A DNA stretch of 64,000 nucleotides from Tabrizicola sp. GTDB lineage: Bacteria; Pseudomonadota; Alphaproteobacteria; Rhodobacterales; Rhodobacteraceae. The notes beneath the pieces were generated by a model. The model saw nothing but the letters and a program-made list of their open reading frames with translations. It was not told the DNA's origin and did no database searches. Shown piece by piece: positions 34,397 through 43,498 of this stretch; position 1 is the stretch's first letter, and every line of letters starts with the position of its first letter. Both the position numbers and the translations under genes were made by a program. The stretch lies in contig NZ_JAUXZE010000073.1 in assembly GCF_030694085.1 (NCBI RefSeq), forward strand, positions 1 through 64,000. Direction: 5' to 3'.

Positions 34397-34417
34397 TTGT
34401 GGATAGTCATTCTACAA
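34397..34417. promoter_or_regulatory. LysR-type box between divergent genes
   Basis: TTGTGGA-TAGTCAT-TCTACAA: 7-bp arms with one mismatch and a 7-bp spacer. It matches the T-N11-A layout expected for an LTTR binding site, located 16 bp from the LysR start. Confidence 0.65.
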
Positions 34418-34494
34418 CGTCTTCATTTCATGTGGCTCCGTCAAGCCTTACCTATGGGTCACCGGAACCTCTGCCGTCCCGAAAGGACCAAGCC

Positions 34495-34902
34495 ATGACC
34501 CCCAATGCCGACTACGCCGCTCTCCTCCTCCGCGTCAGCAGTGGCGCGCTCTTCGTCGCCCACGGACTGATGAAGGTCTTCGTCTTCACCATCCCGGGAA
34601 CCGTGGGCTATTTCGAAAGCCTGGGCCTGCCGGGCTTCCTGGCCTACCTGACCATCCTGGTCGAAGTCGCGGGCGGTCTCGCCCTGATCCTGGGCGTCGC
34701 CACCCGCGCGGTGTCGCTGGCGCTGATCCCGGTCCTTCTGGGCGCGACCTGGGTCCATGCTGGCAACGGCTGGGTCTTCTCCAGCGAAGGCGGCGGCTGG
34801 GAATTCCCGCTGTTCTGGGCCATCGTGCAGGGCGCCATCGCGCTGCTGGGCAGCGGCGCTTATGCGCTGAAGCCTTCGGCCCGCGGCCTTGTGACCGCCT
34901 GA
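34495..34902 (+). CDS. DoxX-family membrane protein
   Basis: A 135-residue protein with four hydrophobic segments (LLRVSSGALFVAHGLMKVF; FLAYLTILVEVAGGLALILG; AVSLALIPVLLGATW; FWAIVQGAIALLG) as in DoxX/MhqP-like proteins of quinone detoxification. The role may be electron transfer or thiol stress. AAGGACCAAGCC precedes the ATG at 34495, so the longer frame from 34399 is rejected. It is the first gene of a four-gene operon controlled by the divergent LysR. Confidence 0.88.
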   Translation: MTPNADYAALLLRVSSGALFVAHGLMKVFVFTIPGTVGYFESLGLPGFLAYLTILVEVAGGLALILGVATRAVSLALIPVLLGATWVHAGNGWVFSSEGGGWEFPLFWAIVQGAIALLGSGAYALKPSARGLVTA

Positions 34903-34912
34903 CACCCTTTCA

Positions 34913-34934
34913 GGCCGCCCAGCACCGGGCGGCC
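34913..34934 (+). terminator. Hairpin after doxX-like gene
   Basis: 8-bp arms GGCCGCCC / GGGCGGCC with a 6-nt loop (AGCACC), then CCTTTG. Probably an attenuator between the first and second genes. Confidence 0.65.
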
Positions 34935-34955
34935 CCTTTGACAGGAGAGACAACC

Positions 34956-35783
34956 ATGAGCGCGATCACCGATCTTCATGCCCTGCGTGACCGGCTGGCA
35001 CCCTCGGCCCGGATGCCGGTGGTGTTCCTGGGTCACGGCAGCCCGATGAACGCGCTGGAAGACACGCCCTACAGCCAGTCATGGACCGCCTTGGGCCAAA
35101 GCCTGCCGGAACCCGCGGCGATCCTGGTCGTCTCGGCCCACTGGATGACGCGGGGGACCACGCTGGTTGATGTATCGGCCCTGCCGAAGACGATCCACGA
35201 CTTCTATGGCTTTCCCGACGCGCTGTACGCGATGGACTACCCCGCCCCCGGCAACCCGGGCCTCGCGCGGGAAGTGGTCAGCCTTCTGGCCAGCCACCAT
35301 TCCGCCGAGGATGACACCTGGGGCCTGGATCACGGCGCCTGGACGGTGCTGCGCTTTCTTTACCCGCAGGCCAAGGTGCCAGTCTTCCAGGTCTCCATCG
35401 ACATGGCGCGCGGGCTGGAGCACCAACTTGAGGTCGGCCGCACACTGGCGCAACTCCGCGACCGTGGCGTCCTTATCCTGGGGTCGGGCAACGTCGTCCA
35501 CAACCTGCGCGCCATGCGCTTTGGCGGTCAGCCCTTGGACTTCGCGCTGGAGTTCGACCGGCTCTTCGCTGACCGGCTGGAAGCACGCGACCTGAAACCC
35601 CTGGCCGATGCCAACGGCCTTGGCGCACTCCTGCGCATGGCCCACCCGACGGTGGACCACTACATGCCCGCGTTGACCATTGCCGGGGCGTCGGATGCCC
35701 GCGACCAGCTATCCTTCATGACCGACGCGATCGACCTTGGATCGGTGTCGATGCGGTCCTTCGTCTTTCATCAGGGGGTCTGA
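34956..35783 (+). CDS. DODA-type extradiol ring-opening dioxygenase (LigB superfamily)
   Basis: A 275-residue protein of the YgiD/4,5-DOPA-dioxygenase type. Metal/substrate motifs FLGHGSPMNAL (N-terminus), VVSAHWMT and LDHGAWTVLR are visible, followed by LGSGNVVHNLR, characteristic of the group. It opens catechol-type rings or acts on quinols. ACAGGAGAG precedes the ATG at 34956. It belongs to the DoxX/GST/esterase operon. Confidence 0.9.
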   Translation: MSAITDLHALRDRLAPSARMPVVFLGHGSPMNALEDTPYSQSWTALGQSLPEPAAILVVSAHWMTRGTTLVDVSALPKTIHDFYGFPDALYAMDYPAPGNPGLAREVVSLLASHHSAEDDTWGLDHGAWTVLRFLYPQAKVPVFQVSIDMARGLEHQLEVGRTLAQLRDRGVLILGSGNVVHNLRAMRFGGQPLDFALEFDRLFADRLEARDLKPLADANGLGALLRMAHPTVDHYMPALTIAGASDARDQLSFMTDAIDLGSVSMRSFVFHQGV

Positions 35784-35784
35784 G

Positions 35785-36750
35785 ATGCTTGTGGATGGCA
35801 AATGGGTGGCTGACTGGCAGCCGGTGCAGAAGGCCGACGAGAAGGGCCGTTTCGTGCGGCAGGCCTCCAGCTTCCGCAACTGGATCACGCCCGACGGCAG
35901 CCCCGGCCCAACGGGTCAGGGCGGCTTCAGGGCCGAGGCGGGTCGTTACCGGCTTTATGTCGCACTGATCTGCCCCTGGGCCTCGCGCACCCTGATGGCC
36001 CGCAGCCTGAAGGGGCTGGCCGACCTGATCCCAGTGACGGTGGTCAATCCGGTCCTCACGGCGCAAGGCTGGCAGTTCGGCGGCCACCCCGGCGCTGACT
36101 CGGACCCCCTTTTCGGCGCCACCTACATGCATCAGATCTACACCCGCGCCGATCCGCACTTCACCGGGCGCGCCACGGTACCAGTGTTGTGGGACATGCA
36201 GCGCGATGTGATGGTGTCGAACGAAAGCGCCGACATCCTGCGGATGTTCGACACCGCGTTCGAGCATCTGGCACCCTCAGACCTGCGCCTCTACCCCGAA
36301 GACCTGGCTGCCCAGATCGAAAACATGAATCCGCGCCTCTACGACGCCCTGAACAACGGCGTCTACAAGGCCGGCTTCGCTTCGACCCAGGCGGCCTATG
36401 ACGAGGCGGTGGCGGGCGTCTTCGACATGCTGGACGAGTTGGAAGCCCGCCTGACCGGCGACTACCTGTTTGGCGACCGGCTGACAGAAACCGACGTCCG
36501 CGCCTTCGTCACGCTCATCCGCTTCGATTCCGCCTACCACGGACTATTCAAGACCAACCGCCGCCAGATCGCCGATTACCCCCGACTCTCGGCCTATATG
36601 GAGCGTATCCTGCGTCTGCCCGGTGTGGCCGCGACCGTGGAGATCGACCACATCAAGGCGGGCTACTATTCGATCAAGGCGCTGAACCCCACCGGCATCG
36701 TCCCCGCCGGACCGGAGCATGTCACAGCCCTCCTGAAGGCTGCCCAATGA
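35785..36750 (+). CDS. Xi-class glutathione transferase (glutathionyl-hydroquinone reductase)
   Basis: A 321-residue GST of the Xi class: the catalytic Cys is in LICPWASRTLMARSLKGL (Cys63, the same position as in E. coli YqjG). The C-terminal helical domain (DRLTETDVRAFVTLIRFD) binds the substrate. These enzymes reduce glutathionyl-hydroquinones to hydroquinones. The ATG follows the previous stop by 1 nt and the gene overlaps the next by 4 nt (ATGA), so it sits in the middle of a tight operon. Confidence 0.92.
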   Translation: MLVDGKWVADWQPVQKADEKGRFVRQASSFRNWITPDGSPGPTGQGGFRAEAGRYRLYVALICPWASRTLMARSLKGLADLIPVTVVNPVLTAQGWQFGGHPGADSDPLFGATYMHQIYTRADPHFTGRATVPVLWDMQRDVMVSNESADILRMFDTAFEHLAPSDLRLYPEDLAAQIENMNPRLYDALNNGVYKAGFASTQAAYDEAVAGVFDMLDELEARLTGDYLFGDRLTETDVRAFVTLIRFDSAYHGLFKTNRRQIADYPRLSAYMERILRLPGVAATVEIDHIKAGYYSIKALNPTGIVPAGPEHVTALLKAAQ

Positions 36751-37307
36751 CCCGGATCATCTTCCTGCACGGCGTTGGCAGCAGCGGAGCTGCGATGCGG
36801 CCCCTGGCCGAGGCGCTTGGCGTCGCGGGCGTCGCCCATGTCCCGGATGGCCCGCAACCCTTCGACATGGGGCCGGGGCGGCAGTGGTTCTCGGTCAATG
36901 GGATCACCGAAGAGAACCGCCCCGCCCGGATTGCCGCCGCCCTGCGCACGTTCTGCGCGATGATCGAGTCCTTCGGCGACCCGCAACAGACCGTGCTGAT
37001 CGGCTTTTCCCAAGGTGCCATCATGGCGCTGCATGCCGTAGCCGCGGGCCTTCCCTCGCGGGCCGTCTTCGCGCTATCCGGCCGCCTTGCCGGGCCGGTG
37101 CCTGCCCGGACCGACTGGCCTGCGATCACGCTGCTGCATGGCGACGCTGACCCGGTGATCCCTGCGGCACATGCGACGGCTACGAACGCCTGGCTGCACG
37201 CGGCGGGCGCGGCACCCGAACTCAAGGTATTCGACGTCCTCGGGCACGGCGTGGATGACCGGGTGCTGTCCTTCCTGCGCTCTGCACTTGCCACTACGAT
37301 AGCCTGA
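36747..37307 (+). CDS. Phospholipase/carboxylesterase-family hydrolase
   Basis: A 186-residue small alpha/beta-hydrolase with nucleophile elbow GFSQGAIMAL and the catalytic Asp and His in HGDADPVIPAAHA and GHGVDDRV. It belongs to the MhqD/YpfH-like group. The start overlaps the GST stop. In Bacillus the mhq genes (DoxX-like MhqP, dioxygenase MhqO, hydrolase MhqD) protect against methyl-hydroquinone, and this operon contains similar family members, so the cluster is very likely a quinone/catechol defence. Confidence 0.88.
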   Translation: MTRIIFLHGVGSSGAAMRPLAEALGVAGVAHVPDGPQPFDMGPGRQWFSVNGITEENRPARIAAALRTFCAMIESFGDPQQTVLIGFSQGAIMALHAVAAGLPSRAVFALSGRLAGPVPARTDWPAITLLHGDADPVIPAAHATATNAWLHAAGAAPELKVFDVLGHGVDDRVLSFLRSALATTIA

Positions 37308-37385
37308 CGACCCAGCACCAAGGCTGGGCAAGCCCCTCGCTTCAACCGCATTGACGCGACTCGTCCGCTGTGTTTCGATGCGATA

Positions 37386-37399
37386 GGAAAACGTTTTCC
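37386..37399. promoter_or_regulatory. LacI-type operator 1
   Basis: GGAAAACGTTTTCC is a perfect 14-bp palindrome with the central CG typical of LacI-family sites, 140 bp upstream of the sugar-binding-protein start. Confidence 0.8.
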
Positions 37400-37461
37400 G
37401 ACTCACCTGTTGTCGCAGTTTTCGCCTTGGGCCCAACCCGGGCGCAACATCGGGATTGTCA

Positions 37462-37475
37462 GGAAAACCTTTTCT
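37462..37475. promoter_or_regulatory. LacI-type operator 2
   Basis: GGAAAACCTTTTCT, a degenerate copy of operator 1, 76 bp downstream of it. Two sites spaced like this allow looping by a tetramer or cooperative binding. Confidence 0.65.
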
Positions 37476-37537
37476 GATACCGGGGAGGAGACCCCGCCAG
37501 TCACCGTGCCCAAACGGCACACGAGGGAGGATCGACG

Positions 37538-38788
37538 ATGACCAGACCCAGATCCCGGATTCCGGGAACGTTGACTGCTTGCCTGTTCGCGGCCTTGACC
37601 GCACTTCCTGTCCACGCGGAAGACCTGACGATGTGGGTCCGCGAAAGTGCGGCCGACCCCGGAAAGCTGATGGTCGACCTGTGGAATTCCAGCCACGACA
37701 GCAAGATCACCCTGACGGCGATCCCCGACAACCAGATGGTGACCAAGCTTGCCACCTCGGCGCAGTCGGGAGACAGCCCTGACCTTGTGTCCTTCGACCT
37801 GATCTACATGCCCGACTTCATGAAGGCCGGCCTTCTGACCGACCTGACCGAACAGCTGACCGCCGATCCGAACTATGCCACACACGTCCAGGCCTACAAG
37901 GACATCGCCACCTATGAGGGCAAGACCTACGGCGTCGGCTTCACGCCTGACGTCTCGGTCCTTGCCTGGAACAAGGACCTTTATCAGGCTGCGGGCCTGG
38001 ACCCCGAGAAGGGGCCGACGACCATCGCCGAAGTTGTGGACCACGCCCGCAAGATCCGCGCACTGGGCGGCGATACCTACGGCTTCTGGTTCTCGGGCTC
38101 CTGCCCCGGCTGCAACATCTTTGTCACCTCGCCGATGATGGTTGCTGCAGGGTCCAAGATGCTGCCCCGCAATGGCGAGGACGAGGCCCTGACCGGCGAT
38201 GGCGTCAAGCTGGTGCTGGAGGCCTACAAGACCATGTGGGACGAAGGCATGATCCCTGAAAACGCCGAAGTCGACACCGGGGCGAACTTCGTCTCTGCCT
38301 TTGCCTCGGGCAAGATCGGCATAGCCGGCACTGGCGGCTTCCTCATCAGCCTGATGAAGCGGGAAAACCCCGATTTCAACTACGGCCTGACGCTTCTGCC
38401 AGGTGCCGAACCGGGGCAGGTCTCGGCCTTCGTTGGCGGTGACGTGGTGGCGATTCCGGCGGGCGGCAAGAACGAGGCTGCGGCGCGGGAATTCGTGAGT
38501 TGGGTCCTGTCGGACGAGGCGCAGCTGCAGGGTCTGGCCAAGAACTCGATCCTGACCACCCGGACCGACCTTGCCGACAACGAGTTCACCAAGGGCAACG
38601 AAAAGGTGCTGACCACCGCCCAGGCGCTGTCGGTGGGCTACGTGCCTTGGGTCTTCCACTTCGCCGACATGGTGAACTCAGACTCGTCGCCGTGGATCAC
38701 GATGGTGCAGACCGCGATCTTCGATGGCGACGTCGACGGCGCAATCGAAACCGCACGGGCCGAGATGCTGGCCATCGCGTCGAAGTAA
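37538..38788 (+). CDS. CUT1-type sugar-binding protein
   Basis: A 416-residue extracellular solute-binding protein with a classical signal peptide (GTLTACLFAALTALPVHA). Family sequence: WVRESAADPGKLMVDLWNSS near the N-terminus, GKIGIAGTGGFLISLMKREN, and GGDVVAIPAGGKNEAAAREF. It delivers a sugar or oligosaccharide to the two permeases that follow. GAGGGAGGATCG precedes the ATG at 37538. With a GH127 enzyme in the same operon, arabinofuranosides are the likely substrate. Confidence 0.9.
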   Translation: MTRPRSRIPGTLTACLFAALTALPVHAEDLTMWVRESAADPGKLMVDLWNSSHDSKITLTAIPDNQMVTKLATSAQSGDSPDLVSFDLIYMPDFMKAGLLTDLTEQLTADPNYATHVQAYKDIATYEGKTYGVGFTPDVSVLAWNKDLYQAAGLDPEKGPTTIAEVVDHARKIRALGGDTYGFWFSGSCPGCNIFVTSPMMVAAGSKMLPRNGEDEALTGDGVKLVLEAYKTMWDEGMIPENAEVDTGANFVSAFASGKIGIAGTGGFLISLMKRENPDFNYGLTLLPGAEPGQVSAFVGGDVVAIPAGGKNEAAAREFVSWVLSDEAQLQGLAKNSILTTRTDLADNEFTKGNEKVLTTAQALSVGYVPWVFHFADMVNSDSSPWITMVQTAIFDGDVDGAIETARAEMLAIASK

Positions 38789-38797
38789 GCCAAACCC

Positions 38798-38820
38798 GGG
38801 GGCCGGCCGGTCTGGCCCCC
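38798..38820 (+). promoter_or_regulatory. Hairpin between binding-protein and permease genes
   Basis: GGGGGCC (38798-38804) / GGCCCCC (38814-38820) with a 9-nt loop, then GTTCTT. Probably limits or stabilises the mRNA so that the binding protein is made in excess over the permeases. Confidence 0.65.
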
Positions 38821-38851
38821 GTTCTTGCCCCGCCAATCCGGGAACGCATGG

Positions 38852-39724
38852 ATGTCCACCCGCAGGAACGCCCTTGTCGGCCTTGCCTGGCTGACCCCGA
38901 CTCTGGCCTTCGTCGGATTCTTCGTCCTTTGGCCGATGGTGCATCTGGTCTGGCTCTCGTTCACCTCGACCTCGCTTCTGGGCGGGGGCCAGTGGATCGG
39001 GCTGGAGAATTACCGCACCGCCTTTGGTGACCCGAAGTTCTGGGCGGCGTTCAAGTTCACCCTGCTTTACACCGTTGTCATCACGCCACTCCTGATGGGC
39101 CTCGGCCTTGCGCTGGCGCTGCTCGTTTCACCGAACACGCCACTTCGTCGCCTGACCCGATCGGTCGTCTTCCTGCCGGTGGTCATCGGCCTTGCCTCGT
39201 CCTCGCTACTCTGGTTCTGGCTCTTTGATCAGCAGGTCGGGCTTTTCAACCAGCTGCTCGTAGACCTGGGTGTCATCGATGCGCCAGTGGTCTGGTTCCG
39301 CAGGGCCGAGACAGGCCTCGCCGCCGTCATCATCTCGGTCACCTGGAAGGTCGTGGGCTTCGGGATGATCCTGATCATGGCCGGGATCCAGTCGATCGGC
39401 ACCGACCTTTTTGAAGCCGCCCGCATCGACGGAGCCTCGCGCAGCCTGCAAGTCCGTCGGATCATCCTGCCACTCGCTGCCCGGTCCCTGGTCATGGCGA
39501 CGGTGATCTCGGTGATCGGCTCGATGCTGGCCTTCGACCAGTTCTACCTGATGACCGGCGGTGGACCACGCGGCAAGACCTTCACCTCGGTCTACTGGAT
39601 CTACCAGTCCGGCTTCGTCCGCTTCGACCTTGGCTATTCCGCCGCTCTGTCGGTGATCCTGATGGTCGTGATCATGGCCATGACCGTCCTGCAACTGCGG
39701 CTGCAGTCCCGGAGGCGGCGATGA
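38852..39724 (+). CDS. CUT1 sugar permease 1 (MalF type)
   Basis: A 290-residue permease with six hydrophobic segments, starting LVGLAWLTPTLAFVGFFVLW, and the EAA-type cytoplasmic loop LFEAARIDGASRSLQVRRII. The listed frame starts upstream with TTG at 38825; the ATG at 38852 gives the normal N-terminus (MSTRRNALVGLAW). Its stop overlaps the next gene by 4 nt (ATGA). It works with permease 2 and the ATPase encoded at the end of the cluster. Confidence 0.9.
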   Translation: MSTRRNALVGLAWLTPTLAFVGFFVLWPMVHLVWLSFTSTSLLGGGQWIGLENYRTAFGDPKFWAAFKFTLLYTVVITPLLMGLGLALALLVSPNTPLRRLTRSVVFLPVVIGLASSSLLWFWLFDQQVGLFNQLLVDLGVIDAPVVWFRRAETGLAAVIISVTWKVVGFGMILIMAGIQSIGTDLFEAARIDGASRSLQVRRIILPLAARSLVMATVISVIGSMLAFDQFYLMTGGGPRGKTFTSVYWIYQSGFVRFDLGYSAALSVILMVVIMAMTVLQLRLQSRRRR

Positions 39725-40590
39725 GCGTGGCGACCCTTGCCCTGCCGCCAAAGCCATTGGCCCGCCAGGCGCGCGGCTGGCTGATGGCCGCGATCTGCAT
39801 CGCCATCATCACGCTGATGCTGATGCCACTGGTGATGTCCTTCCTCGCCTCGTTCCGTCCCCTGGCCGAGACCTCGGCAGTGCCGCCGACCTACCTGCCC
39901 TCGGCGCTAAGCCTCGAGAACTACCAGAAAGTCGCGAACTACCAGCAAGGCGTCTGGACCTACGTCCGCAACTCCACCGTTGTCGCAGGGCTGACCATAG
40001 TCCTCTGCCTCGCGCTTTCGGTCCCCGCCGGCTTTGCTCTGGCTCGCTTCCCGGTGCCGGGGAAGGAAATCTGGTTCGTCCTGATCCTCGCCTCGATGAT
40101 GATCCCCTACCAGGCGCTGTTGGTGCCGATCTACCTGATGTTCGCCAAGCTTGGCCTGACGGGCAACCACTTCGGCCTCGCGATCCTGCACACGATCCTG
40201 CAACTGCCGTTTTCAGTCTACCTGATGCGCAACAGCTTCGAATCCGTCCCGAAGGAACTGGAAGAGGCCGCCCGCGTCGACGGCGCCTCCACCGCCTTCC
40301 AGCTGCGCCGGGTCTTCATCCCGCTGGCCCTGCCGGGCATGGTCACCGTGGCCCTGTTCGCCTTCATCACAAGCTGGAACGAATTCATCGGTGCGCTGAT
40401 CCTGATGAACACCGAAAGTGCCTTTACCGTCCCGATCATGCTGACTGGCGTCGTCTCGGGCGATTTCGGGTCGGTGGACTGGGGCGCGCTGCAAGCCTCA
40501 GTCGTGGTGTCGATGCTGCCCTGCCTGCTCGTCTACCTCGCCTTGCAACGGTACTACGTCTCCGGATTGCTGGCAGGAGCCGTGAAATGA
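39721..40590 (+). CDS. CUT1 sugar permease 2 (MalG type)
   Basis: A 289-residue permease with six segments (IAIITLMLMPLVMSFLASF, VVAGLTIVLCLALSVPAGF, LILASMMIPYQALLVPIYLM and others) and the EAA loop ELEEAARVDGASTAFQLRRV. It starts inside the stop of permease 1. Its own stop overlaps the LacI gene by 4 nt, so regulator and transporter are cotranslated. Confidence 0.9.
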   Translation: MSVATLALPPKPLARQARGWLMAAICIAIITLMLMPLVMSFLASFRPLAETSAVPPTYLPSALSLENYQKVANYQQGVWTYVRNSTVVAGLTIVLCLALSVPAGFALARFPVPGKEIWFVLILASMMIPYQALLVPIYLMFAKLGLTGNHFGLAILHTILQLPFSVYLMRNSFESVPKELEEAARVDGASTAFQLRRVFIPLALPGMVTVALFAFITSWNEFIGALILMNTESAFTVPIMLTGVVSGDFGSVDWGALQASVVVSMLPCLLVYLALQRYYVSGLLAGAVK

Positions 40591-41597
40591 CCGAACCCGA
40601 CAAGCCGCGCGGCGCTGCCACCATCCACGACGTCGCACGGGCGGCGGGCGTGTCGATCGGCACGGTGTCGAAGGCGCTGAACGCAACGGGGTCGCTGTCC
40701 GAGAACACACGGAAGCGGGTGATGGACACGGTCCGCAGCCTGAACTTCCGCCCGAACACCCTGGCGCGCAGCCTGCACACCGGGTTGTCGGGGTCCGTCG
40801 GCCTGATCTCCAACGACAGCTTCGGTCGCTTCACCATGCCGATCATGGAGGGGCTGGAGGGCGTCCTGTCCCAGTCCAGCATCGGCGTTTTCATGGTCAA
40901 CGCCACCGATGACGCCGACCGCGAACGCGCGCACCTCGACCAACTGCTCGCCAAGCAGATCGACGGGCTGATCGTCACCGCCCGCCGCGCCGACCGTCGA
41001 CCCTCGGTCGACCTGCGGGGTCTTGGCCTGCCGGTCATCTACGTCTTCAGCCAGGGCGACACCCCCGGCGGGCTGACGCTTCTTCCCGACGACCAGGGCG
41101 GCGCGTGGCTGGCGACCGACCACCTGATCCGGCGCGGCCGCCGCCGCATCGCCCATGTCACCGGCCCCCGCGACTTCGAGGCCGTCCGCCTGCGCGCGGA
41201 AGGCTGGCGCGAGGCCCTTGCCGCAGCGAACCTCGACCCCGGCCCCCTGATGCACGGCAGTTGGACCGAGGCGTGGGGCCGCGCCGCCACCGCGCAACTG
41301 ATGTCCGGCCCAACGCGCCCTGACGCCATCGTCTGCGGCAACGACCTCATCGCTCGGGGCTGCGCCGATGCCCTGCGCGAAGCCGGGATCGTGTGCCCGA
41401 CCGAGGTCGCCCTGACCGGCTTCGACAACTGGACCGTGATGGCCGAGGCCTGCCGCCCCGCCCTCACCTCGGTCGACATGAACCTGATCCAGCTTGGCGC
41501 CGAGGCCGGGCAGAAGATGACCCAGATGATCAAGGGCGCAGAGGCCTCTGGCACCCTGCGCCTGCCCTGCACGCTGGTCGTGCGCGACAGCACCTGA
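40587..41597 (+). CDS. LacI-family repressor
   Basis: A 336-residue LacI/GalR regulator. HTH at the N-terminus (TIHDVARAAGVSIGTVSKAL), linker (NFRPNTLARSL), then two sugar-binding subdomains (SVGLISNDSFG, IVCGNDLIARGCADAL, ALTGFDNWTVMAEACRPALT). It probably represses the operon through the operators at 37386 and 37462 and responds to an arabinose-type ligand. The repressor sits inside its own operon, which gives negative feedback. Confidence 0.92.
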   Translation: MTEPDKPRGAATIHDVARAAGVSIGTVSKALNATGSLSENTRKRVMDTVRSLNFRPNTLARSLHTGLSGSVGLISNDSFGRFTMPIMEGLEGVLSQSSIGVFMVNATDDADRERAHLDQLLAKQIDGLIVTARRADRRPSVDLRGLGLPVIYVFSQGDTPGGLTLLPDDQGGAWLATDHLIRRGRRRIAHVTGPRDFEAVRLRAEGWREALAAANLDPGPLMHGSWTEAWGRAATAQLMSGPTRPDAIVCGNDLIARGCADALREAGIVCPTEVALTGFDNWTVMAEACRPALTSVDMNLIQLGAEAGQKMTQMIKGAEASGTLRLPCTLVVRDST

Positions 41598-41608
41598 CGG
41601 AGGACCCC

Positions 41609-43495
41609 ATGCGCCGCTATTCATCCATCCCCTTTGCCGACGTCAAGATTACCGGCGCCTTCTGGTCCGAACGGCTGGAGACCGTGCTGCGCACCACGAT
41701 CCCCAGCCAGCACGCCCAGCTGGCCAAGTACAATGTGCTTGAAAGCCTGAAACTCCCGAAACCCGTCCCGCCGTTGACCTTCAAGCCCCACGCCGACGGG
41801 TTCTCGACCCAGATCTTCTGGGACAGCGACGTCGGCAAGTGGATCGAGGCCGCGTCCTACGCCCTGGCGCACCGCCGCGACCCGGTGATCGAAGCGCAGA
41901 TCGAGGCGATCATCGACGACCTGGAAAAGGCGCAGGAGCCCGACGGTTACGTCAACTGCTGGTATCTGGAACGCGAACCGCAGAACCGCTGGACCAACCT
42001 CCGCGACAACCACGAGCTTTACAATCTCGGCCACATCCTGGAAGGCGCCGTTGCCTACCTGCGCGCCACCGGCAAGGACCGGCTGATGCAGGTGATGGAA
42101 CGCGCCTTTGACCATGTCGCCACCGTCTTCGGGCGCGGTCCGGGCCAGAAGCGCGGTTATTGCGGCCACCCCGAGGTGGAACTGGCGCTGATCAAGGCCT
42201 GGCACGCCACCGGCAAGCGCAAATACCTGGACCTTGCCACCTACTTCGTCGACGAACGGGGCCAACAGCCGCACTACTTCGACCAGGAACGCGACGCCCG
42301 GGGCGAGCCTGCGGGCAAATACGGTCAGGGGACCTACGAATACAGCCAGTCGCACCTGCCGGTCCGCCAGCAGACCAAGGTCGTCGGCCACGCCGTCCGC
42401 GCGATGTATCTTTACACCGCGATGGCCGACCTTGCCGCCGAACATGACGATACCGAGCTGAAGCAGGTCTGCGAAACCTTGTGGCAGGACGTCACCTCGA
42501 CCCGGATGTATGTCACCGGCGGCTTCGGTCCTTCGGCCCGGAACGAGGGCTTCACCCAGGACTACGACCTGCCGAACGACACCGCCTATGCCGAGACCTG
42601 CGCCTCTTGCGCGATGATCTTCTGGGCGGCGCGGATGCTGAACCTGGACCTTGACGGGCAGTATGCCGACCTTCTGGAACTCGCGCTCTACAATAACGCG
42701 CTGGCGGGCCTGTCGCGGGACGGCGACACCTATTTCTACGACAACAAGCTGGACAGCGACGGCAGCCACCGCCGCTGGGACTGGCATCCCTGCCCCTGCT
42801 GCACGATGAACGTCGCCCGTCTGGTCGCGTCCATCGGCGGTTACGTCTACGGCCTGGGTGACAACGAGGTGGCCCTTCACCTTTACGGCGGGTCCGAGAC
42901 CGAGGTTACGCTCGGCAGCGGCACGGTTCGCATCACTGAGACCTCCAGCTACCCCTGGACCGGCGCAATCCGGGTCGCAATCACGCCCGATACCCCCCAG
43001 GCCTTCACCCTGTCCCTCCGCATCCCCGCCTGGTGCGAAGCTCCCCGCGTCCGCGTTGCCGGGTCCGAAGTCCCCGTCACGACCGACCGCGGCTACCTGC
43101 GTCTTGCCCGCACCTGGGCCCCCGGAGACGTGGTCGAGCTTGATCTGCCGATGCCCGCCCAACGCCTCTGGCCGCACCCCGAGATCAAGGCCGACGTCGG
43201 ACGCGTGGCCCTGCGCCGTGGCCCCCTCGTCTACTGCTTCGAAGGTCAGGACCAGAAGGCCTCGCTCCACCGCCTACGCCTGCCGCGCACCAGCGCCGTG
43301 ACCGATGAATTCCGCAAGGACCTTCTTGGCGGCATCAGCGTTCTCACAGCCGAAGGCGCCGCCATCACCGACCATGACGCCGCCCTTTACCGCACCCACC
43401 CGCCCACAGAAGGCCCCTCGCCCCTCTTGGCGGTCCCCTACTACATCTGGTGCAACCGGGGGCCGAATCCGATGCAGGTCTGGATCCGGGAGTAG
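41609..43495 (+). CDS. GH127 beta-L-arabinofuranosidase
   Basis: A 628-residue glycoside hydrolase of family 127 (DUF1680), intracellular since no signal peptide is present. The zinc/thiolate site is conserved: Glu329 and Cys331 in YAETCASCAM, and Cys397 and Cys398 in HPCPCCTMN, matching the Bifidobacterium HypBA1 residues Glu338, Cys340, Cys417, Cys418, where Cys417 is the nucleophile. An (alpha/alpha)6-like core is followed by beta domains. It cleaves beta-L-arabinofuranosyl ends such as those from plant extensins. GGAGG precedes the ATG at 41609; the longer frame overlaps the LacI gene. Confidence 0.92.
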   Translation: MRRYSSIPFADVKITGAFWSERLETVLRTTIPSQHAQLAKYNVLESLKLPKPVPPLTFKPHADGFSTQIFWDSDVGKWIEAASYALAHRRDPVIEAQIEAIIDDLEKAQEPDGYVNCWYLEREPQNRWTNLRDNHELYNLGHILEGAVAYLRATGKDRLMQVMERAFDHVATVFGRGPGQKRGYCGHPEVELALIKAWHATGKRKYLDLATYFVDERGQQPHYFDQERDARGEPAGKYGQGTYEYSQSHLPVRQQTKVVGHAVRAMYLYTAMADLAAEHDDTELKQVCETLWQDVTSTRMYVTGGFGPSARNEGFTQDYDLPNDTAYAETCASCAMIFWAARMLNLDLDGQYADLLELALYNNALAGLSRDGDTYFYDNKLDSDGSHRRWDWHPCPCCTMNVARLVASIGGYVYGLGDNEVALHLYGGSETEVTLGSGTVRITETSSYPWTGAIRVAITPDTPQAFTLSLRIPAWCEAPRVRVAGSEVPVTTDRGYLRLARTWAPGDVVELDLPMPAQRLWPHPEIKADVGRVALRRGPLVYCFEGQDQKASLHRLRLPRTSAVTDEFRKDLLGGISVLTAEGAAITDHDAALYRTHPPTEGPSPLLAVPYYIWCNRGPNPMQVWIRE

Positions 43496-43498
43496 CCG

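Noticed and set aside
41621..43270. 549-codon open frame antisense to the GH127 gene
   Set aside because: Composition-driven shadow; the sense strand has all zinc/thiolate residues and a ribosome site.
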